Shown here piece by piece: positions 31,302 through 43,800 of a stretch of 64,000 bases of DNA. The notes under the pieces were generated by a model. It ran no database searches and was not told the origin of the DNA. It was given only the letters and a program-made list of their open reading frames with translations. Each line of letters begins with the position of its first letter. Position 1 is the first letter of the stretch. The position numbers and the translations under genes are program-made. The DNA is from Pseudomonas svalbardensis (GTDB lineage Bacteria > Pseudomonadota > Gammaproteobacteria > Pseudomonadales > Pseudomonadaceae). Location: assembly GCF_030053115.1 (NCBI RefSeq), contig NZ_CP125619.1:5665001-5729000 (forward strand), given 5' to 3'.

Positions 31302-33701
31302 TTACTTCTCCTCATCCAGCGGCACTCGCACGCTCAGGGTCGTGCCTTCACCCGGTTCACTCTCAAGCGACAACTGTCCGCCCATGATCAACACCCGTTC
31401 GCGCATGCCGACTACCCCAAAGGATGTCGACCTACCGGTGGCAGGGACAAATCCTACGCCATCATCACTGACGGTCAGACACAACTCGTCGCCTTCCAGC
31501 GCCAATGTCAGTTCGACAGTATGCGCCTGGGCATGGCGCATGACATTGGTCAGCGCTTCCTGAAGGATCCGGAACAGGCCAATCGCCTTGGCATCACTGA
31601 GCACCGGCAGATTCTCCGGCACCTGCACCAGACACGGAATCTGCGTGCGCGCCTCGAATCGGCGAGCCTGCCACTCGATGGCCGAGGCAATCCCGGCGTC
31701 GAGAATCGGTGGCCGCAGTGCCGTAGCTACATCGCGAACCAGTTGGAACAACTGAGCGATCAGTCGCTTCATGCTGTTCAAGCGTTCGTTCAGACCGGGG
31801 TCGAGCTGGGCGTAGGCCAGTTCACACATCGACGTTTCCAGTTTGAGCACGGTCAACATCTGACCCAGTTCGTCGTGAACTTCCCGGGCGATGCGGGCCT
31901 TTTCCTCTTCCCGCACGCTCTCCAGGTGCGCGGACAACTCACGCAGCTGTTCGCGAGAGCTGGCCAGTTCCAATTCGATGCGTTTGCTCTCGCTGATGTC
32001 CCAGACGATCCCGTCCCAGACATAGGCGCCGTCTTCGAGTCGGCGGGTGATGGCCTTGATCTCGGCCCAGCGCTGTTCGCCCGAACGGGTGAGAATCCGT
32101 CCCTGCCACGACCAGTCACTGTCGGTATCCAGCGCATGGTCCTGGGTTTGGTGATAACTGCCCTTGTCGGCCGGGTGCACCAGGCTGCGCAAGCCTTTGT
32201 CGCGATGGGCCAGGGTGGCCGGTGAGTAACCCACCAGGCTCTCGCTGCCTTCACTGATGTAGGCAAAGTCGATCTGCCCCGTCACCGGTGCCCGCTCCAG
32301 ACGAAAGACCAGTCCTGGAACGTTGGCGGCGATCCCTTGCAGACGCGCTTCGCTTTCCTGCAACGCGGCCAATGCACGGCGGCGCTCGGTGACGTCGTTG
32401 AGGTAAACCACCAGGTATTCGCCGTCGCGAAACCGCAAAAAGCTCAGCGAAACATCCACCGGCAGATTGCTGCCATCCGCCCGCACACAGTTGGTTTCGA
32501 AACTTTGTGGGCCTTCCTCGCTGGCCCGGGCGCGTTTCCACAGGTTCAGCCAGCGGTCCATGTGCAAGCCGGGCTCGAAGTCGATCAACGGCCGATCAAT
32601 GATCCCGCCCGCCGGATAACCCAGCATGGTTTCGGCCGCGCGATTGGCGTAGCGCACATGGCTGTCCCAGTTGACCCAAAGGATACCGACGGTGCTCTGG
32701 TCGATGGAAAACTGCGTGAGGCTCAAGGCTTCTTCGCTGGCGGCACGCAGCGCAATGTCTTCGCGCGCGGCCCGCAAACGTTGCTCAAGACTGTGCTGCT
32801 GCCGACGCTGCCAGAACACGATGGCCATGCTGCTGAGCATCAACACCACCAACAGCAGGCAGAGGTTTTGCCAGAAACCCGGGGACTCGGTCAGCCTCGG
32901 GTATTTGGGTTGCAGCCATTGGTTGTGCAGTTGCTCCAGGTCCTTGGCCGGGATCGCCCGCAACGCGCTTTCGACGATGCCGGCCAGTTCCGGCCAGTCC
33001 CGGCGCGTGGCCACCCGCAACAGTTGCGGCAAGCCGATATCACCGACCACCACCAGCCCGGCGAACTCAGGTTCGGCGGACAAACGCCCCAGCTGCGCTT
33101 CGTCGACCACGGCGTAACTGGCCTGCTGACTCAACAACAGTTGCAGTGCCTGGCGCTCGATCGGTACGCCTTGAAGGTTCAGGTGCGGGTAATTGCTGCG
33201 CAGGTAATCGGCGGTGGCGCCGGGCATGCGCACGGCGACGCGGGTCTGGCTGTCGAGTTTTTCCAGCTCTACCACGCCGGTGCTTTTCTGGTCGCTGACC
33301 ACCAGTTGCGGCACCCGCATATACGGGTCGGAAAACTGCCAGAGCCGCAGGCCACCGGGTGTTTGGGTCAGCCCCGGAGCGATGTCGATTTCACCCTCGC
33401 GCGCGGCGTCTTCCAGGTGCGCCAGGTCGGGAAAGTTGCGCCAGCTCAGCTCGACGTTGAGCGCCTTGGCCAGCCACTTCATCAGCTCGACATTGACCCC
33501 GGACAAACGCTGCAAGCGGCGATCGTATTGGGCGTAGGGCACTTGCAACACCAGCCCCACGCGCAATTCGCCATGTTGCGCCAGCCATTGCTGCTGGCCC
33601 GCGGACAATTGCGCGACGTGCACCGGTGGCGCGGGAGCCGCCCAGCCCATCAAGGGAAACCACAAACAGCCGATAACCCACAGGCAGCGAAAACGCATCA
33701 T
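31302..33701 (-). CDS. agtS: Sensor histidine kinase with periplasmic binding domain, AgtS-like
   Basis: 799 residues from the ATG at 33701 (MMRFRCLWVIG). Signal peptide to about 22; an SBP_bac_3 domain at about 30-270 that should bind the inducer in the periplasm; one membrane helix (LLLVVLMLSSMAIVFW) near 290; two PAS domains at about 325-445 and 460-580 (YLVVYLNDVTERRRA between them). A HisKA_3 dimer domain follows with H609 in REVHDELGQ, and then a HATPase_c domain (GVVGMRERV). The architecture equals NarL/UhpB-type kinases and pairs with the LuxR regulator. The substrate-binding fold suggests it senses what the neighbouring importer carries. Confidence 0.9.
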   Translation of the reverse strand: MMRFRCLWVIGCLWFPLMGWAAPAPPVHVAQLSAGQQQWLAQHGELRVGLVLQVPYAQYDRRLQRLSGVNVELMKWLAKALNVELSWRNFPDLAHLEDAAREGEIDIAPGLTQTPGGLRLWQFSDPYMRVPQLVVSDQKSTGVVELEKLDSQTRVAVRMPGATADYLRSNYPHLNLQGVPIERQALQLLLSQQASYAVVDEAQLGRLSAEPEFAGLVVVGDIGLPQLLRVATRRDWPELAGIVESALRAIPAKDLEQLHNQWLQPKYPRLTESPGFWQNLCLLLVVLMLSSMAIVFWQRRQQHSLEQRLRAAREDIALRAASEEALSLTQFSIDQSTVGILWVNWDSHVRYANRAAETMLGYPAGGIIDRPLIDFEPGLHMDRWLNLWKRARASEEGPQSFETNCVRADGSNLPVDVSLSFLRFRDGEYLVVYLNDVTERRRALAALQESEARLQGIAANVPGLVFRLERAPVTGQIDFAYISEGSESLVGYSPATLAHRDKGLRSLVHPADKGSYHQTQDHALDTDSDWSWQGRILTRSGEQRWAEIKAITRRLEDGAYVWDGIVWDISESKRIELELASSREQLRELSAHLESVREEEKARIAREVHDELGQMLTVLKLETSMCELAYAQLDPGLNERLNSMKRLIAQLFQLVRDVATALRPPILDAGIASAIEWQARRFEARTQIPCLVQVPENLPVLSDAKAIGLFRILQEALTNVMRHAQAHTVELTLALEGDELCLTVSDDGVGFVPATGRSTSFGVVGMRERVLIMGGQLSLESEPGEGTTLSVRVPLDEEK

Positions 33702-33774
33702 CGAAATCTCACACACTGACAAATACTGACCAACCCATTAGGCTGCCGGAATAACTTCTGGCCTGGAATATCCG

Positions 33775-34767
33775 ATGCCCCCTGTCTACCGCCTGGCACT
33801 GCCAGCATTGTGCCTGTCGCTGATCCTGCCTTGTGCCTTTTCCGTCGAGGCCGCCGACCCGGCGCCTACCACTACGGGAACACCCGCCGAAGAAAAACCG
33901 GTCGAGCGCCAGCCGCTGCTTGAGCGTAGTCAGGAAGAAGCGTCTGCACTTGAGCGACAGATCCCGGCTCAGGAACAGCAGCAACTGCAAGCGGGCAGCG
34001 ACACGTTTCTGGCCTTGTGGAAACCGGCCAATTCCGGCGAACCCAAAGGCGCGGTGATTATCATCCCGGGCGCCGGCGAAACCGTTGACTGGCCGCAAGC
34101 AATAGGTCCACTGCGACGTAAATTGCCGGACGCCGAGTGGAGCAGCCTGAGTATCACCTTGCCGGACCTGCAAAGCGATGCCATTGCGCCGCGTATCGTA
34201 GAAGTGGCCCTCACACCAAAAGCCCCTGACGCCGGCAGCAAAGACTCGACCACCGCCGCGCCCATCGAACAAGCGGCGGGCGGTGAAGCGGAGGTGGCGG
34301 ACAAGGCGATCGCCGAAACCACCGAGGAACAGGCCAAAGCCGACGTCGAACGAATCTTCGCCCGCATCGACGCCGCGATTGCCTACGCCGAACAGCAAAG
34401 CGCTCGCCGCATTGTCGTACTGGGGCATGGCACTGGCGCTTACTGGGCCGCGCGCTACCTGAGCGAGAAGCAGCCCTCGCAAGTGGAGAAGTTTGTGATG
34501 GTCGCCGCTCAGATGCCGGCGAAAGCCAAACCAGAGCTGGTCGAACTGACACCGACCCTGAAGCTGCCCACCGCAGACATCTTCTATATGGACAAGCCGC
34601 TGGATCGCAACCTGGCGCTGGAACGCTTGCAGTCCAGCAAACGGTTGAAGACTTCGGGGTTCAGTCAGGTATCGCTCAAGGCTTTGCCGGGTAATTCCAA
34701 GGCTGAGCAAGAGCAGCTGTTCCGTCGGGTGCGGGGCTGGTTGAGTCCACAGAACGCGGTGAACTGA
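33775..34767 (+). CDS. DUF3530 alpha/beta-hydrolase-like exported protein
   Basis: 330 residues with a signal peptide (LALPALCLSLILPCAFSVEA) and then an unusual low-complexity stretch rich in A, P, T and E. The hydrolase-like core has VLGHGTGAYWAARYL, where the nucleophile elbow is GHGTG: threonine stands where a hydrolase would have serine. Function unknown; DUF3530 proteins are common in pseudomonads. It is divergent from the sensor kinase gene and convergent with the djlA-like gene. Confidence 0.85.
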   Translation: MPPVYRLALPALCLSLILPCAFSVEAADPAPTTTGTPAEEKPVERQPLLERSQEEASALERQIPAQEQQQLQAGSDTFLALWKPANSGEPKGAVIIIPGAGETVDWPQAIGPLRRKLPDAEWSSLSITLPDLQSDAIAPRIVEVALTPKAPDAGSKDSTTAAPIEQAAGGEAEVADKAIAETTEEQAKADVERIFARIDAAIAYAEQQSARRIVVLGHGTGAYWAARYLSEKQPSQVEKFVMVAAQMPAKAKPELVELTPTLKLPTADIFYMDKPLDRNLALERLQSSKRLKTSGFSQVSLKALPGNSKAEQEQLFRRVRGWLSPQNAVN

Positions 34768-34776
34768 TAGATCGCA

Positions 34777-34800
34777 GCGGCGCCATCGTCGGATCGCCGC
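34777..34800. terminator. Possible hairpin between convergent genes
   Basis: GCGGCG and CGCCGC, 6 bp with a 12-base loop, between the DUF3530 gene and djlA. No T-run on either strand, so termination would be weak. Confidence 0.3.
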
Positions 34801-34811
34801 CTTACAGACAG

Positions 34812-35579
34812 CTACCGAAAATCCCGCCGCTCACGAATCAATGTGTAGGCGCTATGCAGTTCGCGAGTCTTGTCAGTGGCTTCGCGCACCTGCAGCGCCG
34901 TCGCACCGCTGCCGGCGATCTTGTCCGGGTGATGGCGACTCAGCAGGCGTCGATAAGCACGCTTGATCTGCGCCGGCTCGCTGGTCGCCGAAACGCCCAA
35001 AAGCCGCAGAGCATCTTGATAAGTCAGCGCGCTGCTGGCCTGTGCAAACTTGTGCCGCTCGTAATCGGCCGACAGCGCCAGCACCTGCCGCGACGTCCAG
35101 CCCAGCCATTTACCCCACTGTCTGATCAGCTCTCGCTCAGCGCTACCGGCGCGGCCATCAGCCCAAATCATCCGCCAACAGGCGCGCAAGACGCCTTCGG
35201 CCGCATGGGGCTGAGCGCCCAAGCGGCGCAAATAACCGCGCAACCGGTCATCTCCCGACTTGCCGCGATTGAACGCGGCAATGGCCCGACGCTGGGCCGA
35301 CTCGGTCATGTCCAGCGAACGCATTTCCTGACGGGCCTGCTGGATGTGGCCTTCCACCACCCGTCCATCGCACTTGGCCAGCCGCCCCAACAACACAAAC
35401 AGCAGTTCATCGTTGCGCAGCACCGGGCGGCCACCGAGCTTTTCTCGCAAGTGCGCCCAGCTCTGCAAGTGCAAGTGCCGATCCAGCACCTGCCCCAACA
35501 AGGCGCCAAGCATGGCCCCCGGAATGCTGGCGATGTAAAAGCCCGCTCCGGCTCCAATCAGAGTCCCTGGCCACAACAT
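34812..35579 (-). CDS. djlA: DjlA-like membrane-anchored J-domain co-chaperone
   Basis: 255 residues. The N-terminal helix (IGAGAGFYIASIPGAMLGALLG) is a membrane anchor with glycine spacing typical of DjlA dimers. The TerB-like central domain spans about 50-160, and the C-terminal J domain carries HPD in LLSRHHPDKIAG near the end. It should recruit DnaK at the inner membrane. It starts 1 base after the murU stop, completing amgK-murU-djlA. Confidence 0.9.
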   Translation of the reverse strand: MLWPGTLIGAGAGFYIASIPGAMLGALLGQVLDRHLHLQSWAHLREKLGGRPVLRNDELLFVLLGRLAKCDGRVVEGHIQQARQEMRSLDMTESAQRRAIAAFNRGKSGDDRLRGYLRRLGAQPHAAEGVLRACWRMIWADGRAGSAERELIRQWGKWLGWTSRQVLALSADYERHKFAQASSALTYQDALRLLGVSATSEPAQIKRAYRRLLSRHHPDKIAGSGATALQVREATDKTRELHSAYTLIRERRDFR

Positions 35580-35580
35580 G

Positions 35581-37268
<1,688 letters not shown>

Positions 37269-37398
37269 TGCAAGGGTCTCCGACGGCGCTAGCCGTCAAG
37301 CGGGTCATGCTTTATTATCCAGCATCTTTTTCAGACCATCGAGAGGCGTGCGGCCCACACCGCGGGCAGATGGCACGCAGGAAGCCCGGACTAATAAG

Positions 37399-40200
37399 AT
37401 GGCATTGAAATCCCCCGCGTTTCGTAAAAAATTTCCGTTGTTGGTTACCGGCAGTCTGCTGGCCCTGCAACCTCTAGCCACTTCGTTCGTGGTCGCCGCG
37501 GAACAGTATGACTGCTCAGTCTCTGCTTCGGGTGCCTGGAACTGTGCGCCAAAATCTCCAGCAGCTGCGCTGCCACCTCGCCCCGTCCATGACGGCAGTG
37601 CGGCGGTAAGCACGAGCGGCGAGACTCCGGCTGACAGCGGGTTTAGTCAAGACACCGGCGCCAAGCCTGTGCTGGTGACCGAATCCAAGGGCCGCGGCCT
37701 GAAGTCGCGTAGCGAAGACTACAGTCACCTCGACTGGGTTCCGCGCGAGAAGCTCACTGCAGCGCAATTGGCCGAAACCGGTCCTTACTGCGCTGGTTCC
37801 TATATCGAACCGATTCGTCCTGGCATGAATGACAAGACGAGTAAAAGTGACGCTCCGACCTTCCTCGGCGCCAAAGCCTCTCGCTATAAGCAGGATGAGC
37901 AAGTCGCGACCCTGGCGGGTGACGTGGTCATGCGTCAGGGCAGCATGCAGGTCGAAGCCGACGAAGCGAACCTCTACCAGGCCGAGAGCCGTGGTGAACT
38001 GAGCGGCAACGTCCGTGTTCGCGACAACGGCGCACTGATCGTTGGCGACCACGCCGACGTGCAGCTCGACACTGGTGAAGCCAAGGTCGACAACGCCGAA
38101 TACGTGATGCACAAATCCCGTATCCGCGGTAATGCGCTGTACGCCAAACGTGCCGAGAACGCGATCATCCGCCTCAAGGATGGTACGTACACCACGTGCG
38201 AACCGGACAGCAACGCCTGGCAGCTCAAGGGCAACAACATCACCTTGAACCCGGCCACCGGTTTCGGTACCGCGACCAACGTGACGCTGCGGGTCAAAGA
38301 CATTCCGGTTCTGTACACGCCGTACATCTATTTCCCGATCGACGACCGTCGCCAGTCCGGTTTCCTGCCGCCGACCATCGGCACCGGCACCGATACCGGC
38401 TTCATGCTGGTCACTCCGTATTACTTCAACCTGGCACCGAACTACGATGCCACGTTGTACCCGCGCTACATGAGCAAGCACGGGCTGTTGATGGAAGGCG
38501 AATTCCGTTATCTGACCCCGTCCAGCGAAGGTCAGTTCGGCGCCGCGTACCTCAACGACGAAGACACCGATCGCAGCAAGCAGACCGACTACCAGAAAAA
38601 CCGCTACATGTATAACTGGCAGCACAAGGGCGGTCTCGACTCGCGCGTTCTGACACAAGTCGATTACACCAAGATCAGCGATCCGTATTACTTCCAGGAT
38701 CTGCAAACCGATCAGATCGGCGTTAAAAGCTCTGATTTCGTGAACCAGCAGGGCTCTGTCACCTATCGTGGCGACAGCTACACCGCTCGCTTGAATGCAC
38801 AGGCTTATCAGCTCGCGACCGTTTCGGACATTACGCCGTACGACCGCTTGCCGCAGATCACTTTCAATGGTCAGCTGCCGACTCACCCTGGTGGCCTGAA
38901 TTTCGACTACGAGACAGAAGTCGTACGGTTTGACCGTGATTTGAAGGACGGTAACTTCGTAAACGAAGATGGCACCGTCGAACCGCGTCTTGATAACAAC
39001 GTGACGGGACTGGCACGTGCCAACGGCGACCGCTTGAATCTCAAACCGGGTGTCAGCCTGCCGCTGGACTGGACTTATGGCTTCGTGAAGCCATCGCTCA
39101 AGTACCAGTACACCCAGTACCAACTGGATCTGGACGGTACCGGCAAAAGCCAGATTGACGCGCAAACCGCGGAGCAGCAAAAGCTCAACGGTACTTTCAG
39201 CAGCAGCCAGAACCGTGGCGTGCCGATTGCAAGCATCGACAGCGGCCTGTACTTCGATCGCAACACCCAATGGTTCGGCAAGAATTATCGCCAGACCCTC
39301 GAACCGCGCCTGTTCTACCTGTACGTCCCTGAAACGGATCAGGAAGACATTCCGGTATTCGACACCAGCGAATACACCTTCAACTACGCGTCGCTGTTCC
39401 GTGACAACCGCTTCTCCGGCGCCGACCGTGTCGGCGACGAGAACAAACTGTCTCTGGGCGTAACCAACCGCTGGATCGAAGACAATGGCTTCGAACGTCA
39501 ACGCATCAGCGTTGGCCAGGCCGTGTACTTCAAGGATCGTGAAGTTCAGTTGCCAGGCATCGATGCAAAAACCCGCGACGATGCGCAGGCTAATGTCTCG
39601 CCTTATGCGCTGGAATACGAATATCGCTGGAACCGTGATTGGCGCACCACGGCCGATTACAACTGGGACCCGGACAGCCGCAGCCCTCGCTCGGGCAGCG
39701 CGATGTTCCACTACCAGCCTGAAGACAACCCGAACAAGGTCATCAACGCCGGTTATCGCTATCGCAATGACCAGGTCCGTTACGACCAGAACACCGGTAA
39801 GTGGCAAGTGGGCGGTGGTGACTACGGCACCCCGGGCCAACCTGGCTACGTGAAGGACTACTACAAGATTCAGCAGCACGATTTCTCGGTGATCTGGCCG
39901 ATCGTGCCGCAATGGAACGCCATCAGCCGCTGGCAGTATGACTACAACCGTAACCGTACCCTGGAAGCTTTCGGTGGCTTCGAGTACGACAACTGCTGCT
40001 GGAAACTGCGCCTGATCAACCGTTACTGGGTTTCGTATGACGAGTTCAGTCAGAACGCCCCGGAAAACGAAAAAGGCGACCACGGCATCTTCCTACAAAT
40101 TGTTCTGAAGGGACTCGGCGGCCTCACCGGCTCCAAAGTAGAGAGCTTCCTCGACAAAGGCATCCAAGGTTATCGTGAACGTGAAGACCAAGCTTTCTGA
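37399..40200 (+). CDS. lptD: LPS-assembly outer membrane protein LptD
   Basis: Outer-membrane barrel that, with LptE, inserts lipopolysaccharide into the outer leaflet. 933 residues from the ATG at 37399 ([12 protein letters not shown]); the frame is open further up but overlaps the amgK promoter region. Signal peptide to about residue 35; a Pseudomonas-type N-terminal insertion to about 140; OstA/LptA-like periplasmic domain ([20 protein letters not shown]) at about 165-290; large LptD barrel to the C-terminus with the conserved DNCCWKLRL cysteine pair. The last 26 bases overlap surA. Confidence 0.96.
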   Translation: MALKSPAFRKKFPLLVTGSLLALQPLATSFVVAAEQYDCSVSASGAWNCAPKSPAAALPPRPVHDGSAAVSTSGETPADSGFSQDTGAKPVLVTESKGRGLKSRSEDYSHLDWVPREKLTAAQLAETGPYCAGSYIEPIRPGMNDKTSKSDAPTFLGAKASRYKQDEQVATLAGDVVMRQGSMQVEADEANLYQAESRGELSGNVRVRDNGALIVGDHADVQLDTGEAKVDNAEYVMHKSRIRGNALYAKRAENAIIRLKDGTYTTCEPDSNAWQLKGNNITLNPATGFGTATNVTLRVKDIPVLYTPYIYFPIDDRRQSGFLPPTIGTGTDTGFMLVTPYYFNLAPNYDATLYPRYMSKHGLLMEGEFRYLTPSSEGQFGAAYLNDEDTDRSKQTDYQKNRYMYNWQHKGGLDSRVLTQVDYTKISDPYYFQDLQTDQIGVKSSDFVNQQGSVTYRGDSYTARLNAQAYQLATVSDITPYDRLPQITFNGQLPTHPGGLNFDYETEVVRFDRDLKDGNFVNEDGTVEPRLDNNVTGLARANGDRLNLKPGVSLPLDWTYGFVKPSLKYQYTQYQLDLDGTGKSQIDAQTAEQQKLNGTFSSSQNRGVPIASIDSGLYFDRNTQWFGKNYRQTLEPRLFYLYVPETDQEDIPVFDTSEYTFNYASLFRDNRFSGADRVGDENKLSLGVTNRWIEDNGFERQRISVGQAVYFKDREVQLPGIDAKTRDDAQANVSPYALEYEYRWNRDWRTTADYNWDPDSRSPRSGSAMFHYQPEDNPNKVINAGYRYRNDQVRYDQNTGKWQVGGGDYGTPGQPGYVKDYYKIQQHDFSVIWPIVPQWNAISRWQYDYNRNRTLEAFGGFEYDNCCWKLRLINRYWVSYDEFSQNAPENEKGDHGIFLQIVLKGLGGLTGSKVESFLDKGIQGYREREDQAF

Positions 40201-41497
40201 TTGTCTGCGCCCGCTGATGCTGGGCGCGCTGTTCCTGGGTACCGCGGCGAACGCCGCGGTGCAGTCCATCGATAAAGTGGTGGCCATTGTCGACAACGAC
40301 GTGGTCATGCAGAGCCAACTGGACCAACGCGTTCATGAAGTTCAGCAAACCATCGCCAAGCGCGGTTCTGCTGTACCGCCGGCCAACGTGCTGGATCAGC
40401 AGGTACTTGAACGTCTGATCGTCGAAAACCTGCAACTGCAGATCGGCGAACGTTCCGGTATCCGCATTACCGATGAAGAACTGAACCAGGCTGTCGGCAC
40501 CATTGCCCAGCGCAACAACATGTCGATTGAGCAATTTCGCGCCGCTCTGACTCGCGACGGCCTGTCTTATGAAGACGCCCGCGACCAGATTCGCCGCGAA
40601 ATGGTCATCAGCCGTGTGCGTCAGCGTCGTGTGGCCGAGCGTATCCAGGTGTCCGAACAGGAAGTGAAGAACTTCCTCGCTTCCGACCTCGGCAAAATGC
40701 AGCTGTCCGAAGAATTCCGTCTGGCCAACATCCTGATTCCTACGCCGGAAAGCGCCAACTCCGACGCTATTCAGAATGCAGCCAAACAGGCAGACGCGGT
40801 TTACCAGCAGCTCAAGCAAGGCGCTGACTTCGGTCAGTTGGCAATCGCCAAATCCGCGAGCGAAACCGCACTGGAAGGTGGCGATATGGGCTGGCGTAAA
40901 GCCGGTCAACTGCCACCTCCGTTCGATCGCATGCTGAGCACCATGGCTGTCGGCGACATTACCCAGCCAATGCGCACACCGGGCGGCTTCATCATCCTGA
41001 AAATCCTCGACAAGCGTGGCGGTGAGACCCAGGTACGTGATGAAGTGCACGTACGTCACATCCTGGTCAAACCTAGCCCGATCCGCGACGAAGCAAAAAC
41101 CAAGGCGCTGGCTGAGTCGCTCTACACCCGCATCGAAGCGGGAGAAGATTTCGGCGAACTGGCGAAAAGCTTCTCGGAAGATCCGGGTTCCGCCCTCAAC
41201 GGCGGCGACCTGAACTGGATCGACCCAAATGCTCTGGTTCCCGAGTTCCGCGAAGTGATGGCCAAGACCCCACAAGGTCAGCTGTCCAGGCCGTTCCAGA
41301 CCCAATATGGCTGGCACGTTCTGGAAGTCCTTGGTCGTCGTGCCACTGACAGCACCACCCAGGCCCGCGAGCAGCAAGCAATGACCGTATTGCGTAACCG
41401 CAAATATGACGAAGAGCTGCAAACCTGGCTGCGTCAGATCCGTGACGAAGCGTACGTAGAGATCAAACTCCCTGGTGCAGACCAGGCAGCGCAGTGA
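40175..41497 (+). CDS. surA: Periplasmic chaperone/prolyl isomerase SurA
   Basis: Escorts unfolded outer-membrane proteins, LptD among them, to the BAM complex. 440 residues from a GTG at 40175; a GTG at 40181 is also possible, but the AAGG box favours the first with a 5-base spacing. Signal peptide ends near NAA (about residue 28). The N-terminal SurA domain ([18 protein letters not shown]) is followed by two parvulin domains, the second with [11 protein letters not shown] and GGDLNWIDP. It overlaps lptD by 26 bases and pdxA by 4, so the cluster is translationally coupled. Confidence 0.96.
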   Translation: MNVKTKLSDCLRPLMLGALFLGTAANAAVQSIDKVVAIVDNDVVMQSQLDQRVHEVQQTIAKRGSAVPPANVLDQQVLERLIVENLQLQIGERSGIRITDEELNQAVGTIAQRNNMSIEQFRAALTRDGLSYEDARDQIRREMVISRVRQRRVAERIQVSEQEVKNFLASDLGKMQLSEEFRLANILIPTPESANSDAIQNAAKQADAVYQQLKQGADFGQLAIAKSASETALEGGDMGWRKAGQLPPPFDRMLSTMAVGDITQPMRTPGGFIILKILDKRGGETQVRDEVHVRHILVKPSPIRDEAKTKALAESLYTRIEAGEDFGELAKSFSEDPGSALNGGDLNWIDPNALVPEFREVMAKTPQGQLSRPFQTQYGWHVLEVLGRRATDSTTQAREQQAMTVLRNRKYDEELQTWLRQIRDEAYVEIKLPGADQAAQ

Positions 41498-42483
41498 AAC
41501 CCAAACGTTTCGCGCTGACACCCGGCGAACCGGCCGGCATAGGTCCTGACCTGTGCCTGCTGCTCGCCTCGCAAGCCCAGCCACACCCCCTGATTGCCAT
41601 TACCAGCCGCGACCTGCTCCTTGAACGGGCCGTGCAGCTGGGTGTGGTTGTCGATTTGCTGCCGGTCACCCCGGACAACTGGCCGGATGTGCCCGCGCCA
41701 GCCAACAGCCTGTATGTCTGGGATACACCGCTCAACGCCAAGGTCACCGCCGGGCAACTGGACAAGGCCAACGCGGCTTTCGTTCTGGAAACCCTGACTC
41801 GAGCTGGCCAAGGCTGCCTGGACGGGCATTTTGCCGGCATGATCACGGCCCCTGTGCACAAGGGCGTGATCAATGAATCCGGGATCGCCTTTTCCGGGCA
41901 CACAGAATTTCTCGCCGACCTGACCCATACCGCACAAGTGGTGATGATGCTCGCCACTCGCGGATTGCGCGTGGCGCTGGTCACCACTCACCTGCCTCTT
42001 CGCGAGATTGCCGATGCGATCACGCCGGAGCGTCTGGAGCGAGTCACGCGAATTCTGCACGCCGATCTACAAGAAAAATTCGGCATTGCCCGGCCACGCA
42101 TCCTCGTGTGTGGGCTCAACCCCCATGCCGGCGAAGGCGGACACCTGGGCCATGAAGAAATCGACATTATCGAACCTACATTAGAGCGCCTGCGTGGCGA
42201 AGGAATGGACCTTCGCGGCCCCCTGCCCGCCGACACTCTGTTTACCCCCAAATATCTGGAGCACTGCGATGCGGTGCTGGCGATGTACCACGACCAGGGC
42301 CTGCCTGTGCTGAAGTACAAAGGCTTCGGCGCGGCAGTCAACGTGACCCTCGGCTTGCCGATCATCCGTACATCGGTCGACCACGGCACTGCCCTGGACC
42401 TGGCCGGCAGCGGCAAAATCGATACCGGCAGCCTGCAAGTCGCCCTGGAAACCGCCTACCAGATGGCCGAGACCCGTTTATGA
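41494..42483 (+). CDS. pdxA: 4-hydroxythreonine-4-phosphate dehydrogenase
   Basis: NAD-dependent oxidation in pyridoxal-5'-phosphate synthesis. 329 residues from a GTG start ([20 protein letters not shown]) embedded in GTGA with the surA stop. [10 protein letters not shown] and the metal histidines in [16 protein letters not shown] and [12 protein letters not shown] are visible. It overlaps rsmA by 4 bases. Confidence 0.96.
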   Translation: MKPKRFALTPGEPAGIGPDLCLLLASQAQPHPLIAITSRDLLLERAVQLGVVVDLLPVTPDNWPDVPAPANSLYVWDTPLNAKVTAGQLDKANAAFVLETLTRAGQGCLDGHFAGMITAPVHKGVINESGIAFSGHTEFLADLTHTAQVVMMLATRGLRVALVTTHLPLREIADAITPERLERVTRILHADLQEKFGIARPRILVCGLNPHAGEGGHLGHEEIDIIEPTLERLRGEGMDLRGPLPADTLFTPKYLEHCDAVLAMYHDQGLPVLKYKGFGAAVNVTLGLPIIRTSVDHGTALDLAGSGKIDTGSLQVALETAYQMAETRL

Positions 42484-43298
42484 CCGAGCATTACCAACAC
42501 AAGGCGCGCAAACGCTTTGGCCAGAACTTTCTGCACGATGCCGGCGTTATCGACCGCATCCTGCGCGCCATCCGCGCCAAGCCCGAAGACCGACTGCTGG
42601 AAATCGGCCCTGGCCAGGGAGCGCTGACTGAGGGCCTGCTTAACAGCGGTGCCCAGCTGGACGTGGTGGAACTGGACAAGGATCTGATCCCGATCCTTAA
42701 CCAGCAGTTCGCCGGCAAGAGCAATTTCAATCTGCATCAGGGCGACGCGCTGAAGTTCGACTTCACCAGCCTGAACGCCGCGCCGAACAGCCTGCGGGTG
42801 GTCGGCAACCTGCCGTACAACATCTCTACGCCGCTGATTTTTCACCTGTTGCATAACGCCAGCCTGATTCGCGACATGCACTTCATGCTGCAAAAAGAAG
42901 TGGTCGAGCGCCTGGCAGCAGGCCCCGGTGGTGGTGACTGGGGTCGCTTGTCGATCATGGTTCAGTATCACTGCCGGGTTGAGCATCTGTTCAACGTTGG
43001 CCCCGGCGCGTTCAATCCGCCGCCCAAAGTCGATTCGGCTATCGTGCGCCTGGTACCCCACGCAGTGCTGCCGCACCCGGCCAAGGATCACAAGTTGCTG
43101 GAGCGTGTCGTGCGCGAAGCCTTTAACCAGCGCCGCAAGACCCTGCGCAACACCCTCAAGCTGCTGCTGAGCAATGCTGAAATCGAAGCCGCTGGCGTTG
43201 ATGGCAGCCTGCGTCCCGAACAACTCGATCTGGCCGCCTTCGTGCGCCTGGCCGACAAGCTCAGCGAACAAGTCCTACAGACGCCCGCCGCCGACTGA
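42480..43298 (+). CDS. rsmA: 16S rRNA dimethyladenosine methyltransferase
   Basis: Dimethylates A1518 and A1519 near the 3' end of 16S rRNA (KsgA). 272 residues; SAM motif [15 protein letters not shown] and catalytic NLPYNIST. N-terminus [20 protein letters not shown]. Fourth gene of the lptD cluster; about 120 bases separate it from apaG. Confidence 0.97.
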   Translation: MTEHYQHKARKRFGQNFLHDAGVIDRILRAIRAKPEDRLLEIGPGQGALTEGLLNSGAQLDVVELDKDLIPILNQQFAGKSNFNLHQGDALKFDFTSLNAAPNSLRVVGNLPYNISTPLIFHLLHNASLIRDMHFMLQKEVVERLAAGPGGGDWGRLSIMVQYHCRVEHLFNVGPGAFNPPPKVDSAIVRLVPHAVLPHPAKDHKLLERVVREAFNQRRKTLRNTLKLLLSNAEIEAAGVDGSLRPEQLDLAAFVRLADKLSEQVLQTPAAD

Positions 43299-43419
43299 CA
43301 GGCTATGAGCGTTATCGGGTAGGACACCAGCCTTCATGTCTGGTTTACTACCCGATACTTGGCCTAGACTGATCTCCATCAGCTACGCCCCGCGTTCCGC
43401 TTCGTTTAAGGCCTCTTGC

Positions 43420-43800
43420 ATGTCCGATCCTCGTTACCAGGTCGACGTCAGCGTCGTCACCCGCTATCTGGCAGAACAATCGCAACCCGAGCAAAACCGC
43501 TTTGCCTTCGCCTATACCATCACCGTGCACAACAATGGCGAGCTACCGGCCAAACTGTTGTCGCGGCACTGGGTGATCACCGACGGTGACGGGCATGTCG
43601 AAGAGGTTCGCGGTGCGGGCGTTGTTGGCCAGCAACCGTTGATCGAGGTGGGCGAGAGTCACACCTACAGCAGCGGCACCGTCATGACCTCCAAGGTCGG
43701 CACGATGCAGGGCACTTATGAAATGGTTGCTGACGATGGCAAACACTTCGACGCCATCATCGCCCCATTCCGTCTGGCGGTGCCCGGAGCCCTGCACTGA
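43420..43800 (+). CDS. apaG: ApaG protein
   Basis: 126-residue single-domain beta-sandwich protein found next to apaH. The start is the ATG at 43420 ([17 protein letters not shown]), which gives the standard length; the earlier frame start at 43336 would add a non-conserved extension. GxGxxG-like pattern in RGAGVVGQQ. Role in Co2+ and Mg2+ or nucleotide homeostasis is not settled. Its last base is the first of the apaH ATG. Confidence 0.94.
   Translation: MSDPRYQVDVSVVTRYLAEQSQPEQNRFAFAYTITVHNNGELPAKLLSRHWVITDGDGHVEEVRGAGVVGQQPLIEVGESHTYSSGTVMTSKVGTMQGTYEMVADDGKHFDAIIAPFRLAVPGALH

Noticed and set aside
37516..40083. 855-residue minus-strand frame opposite lptD
   Set aside because: Low-complexity translation rich in V and A; shadow of a real barrel gene.
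40124..41584. 486-residue minus-strand frame opposite surA
   Set aside because: Antisense shadow of surA.
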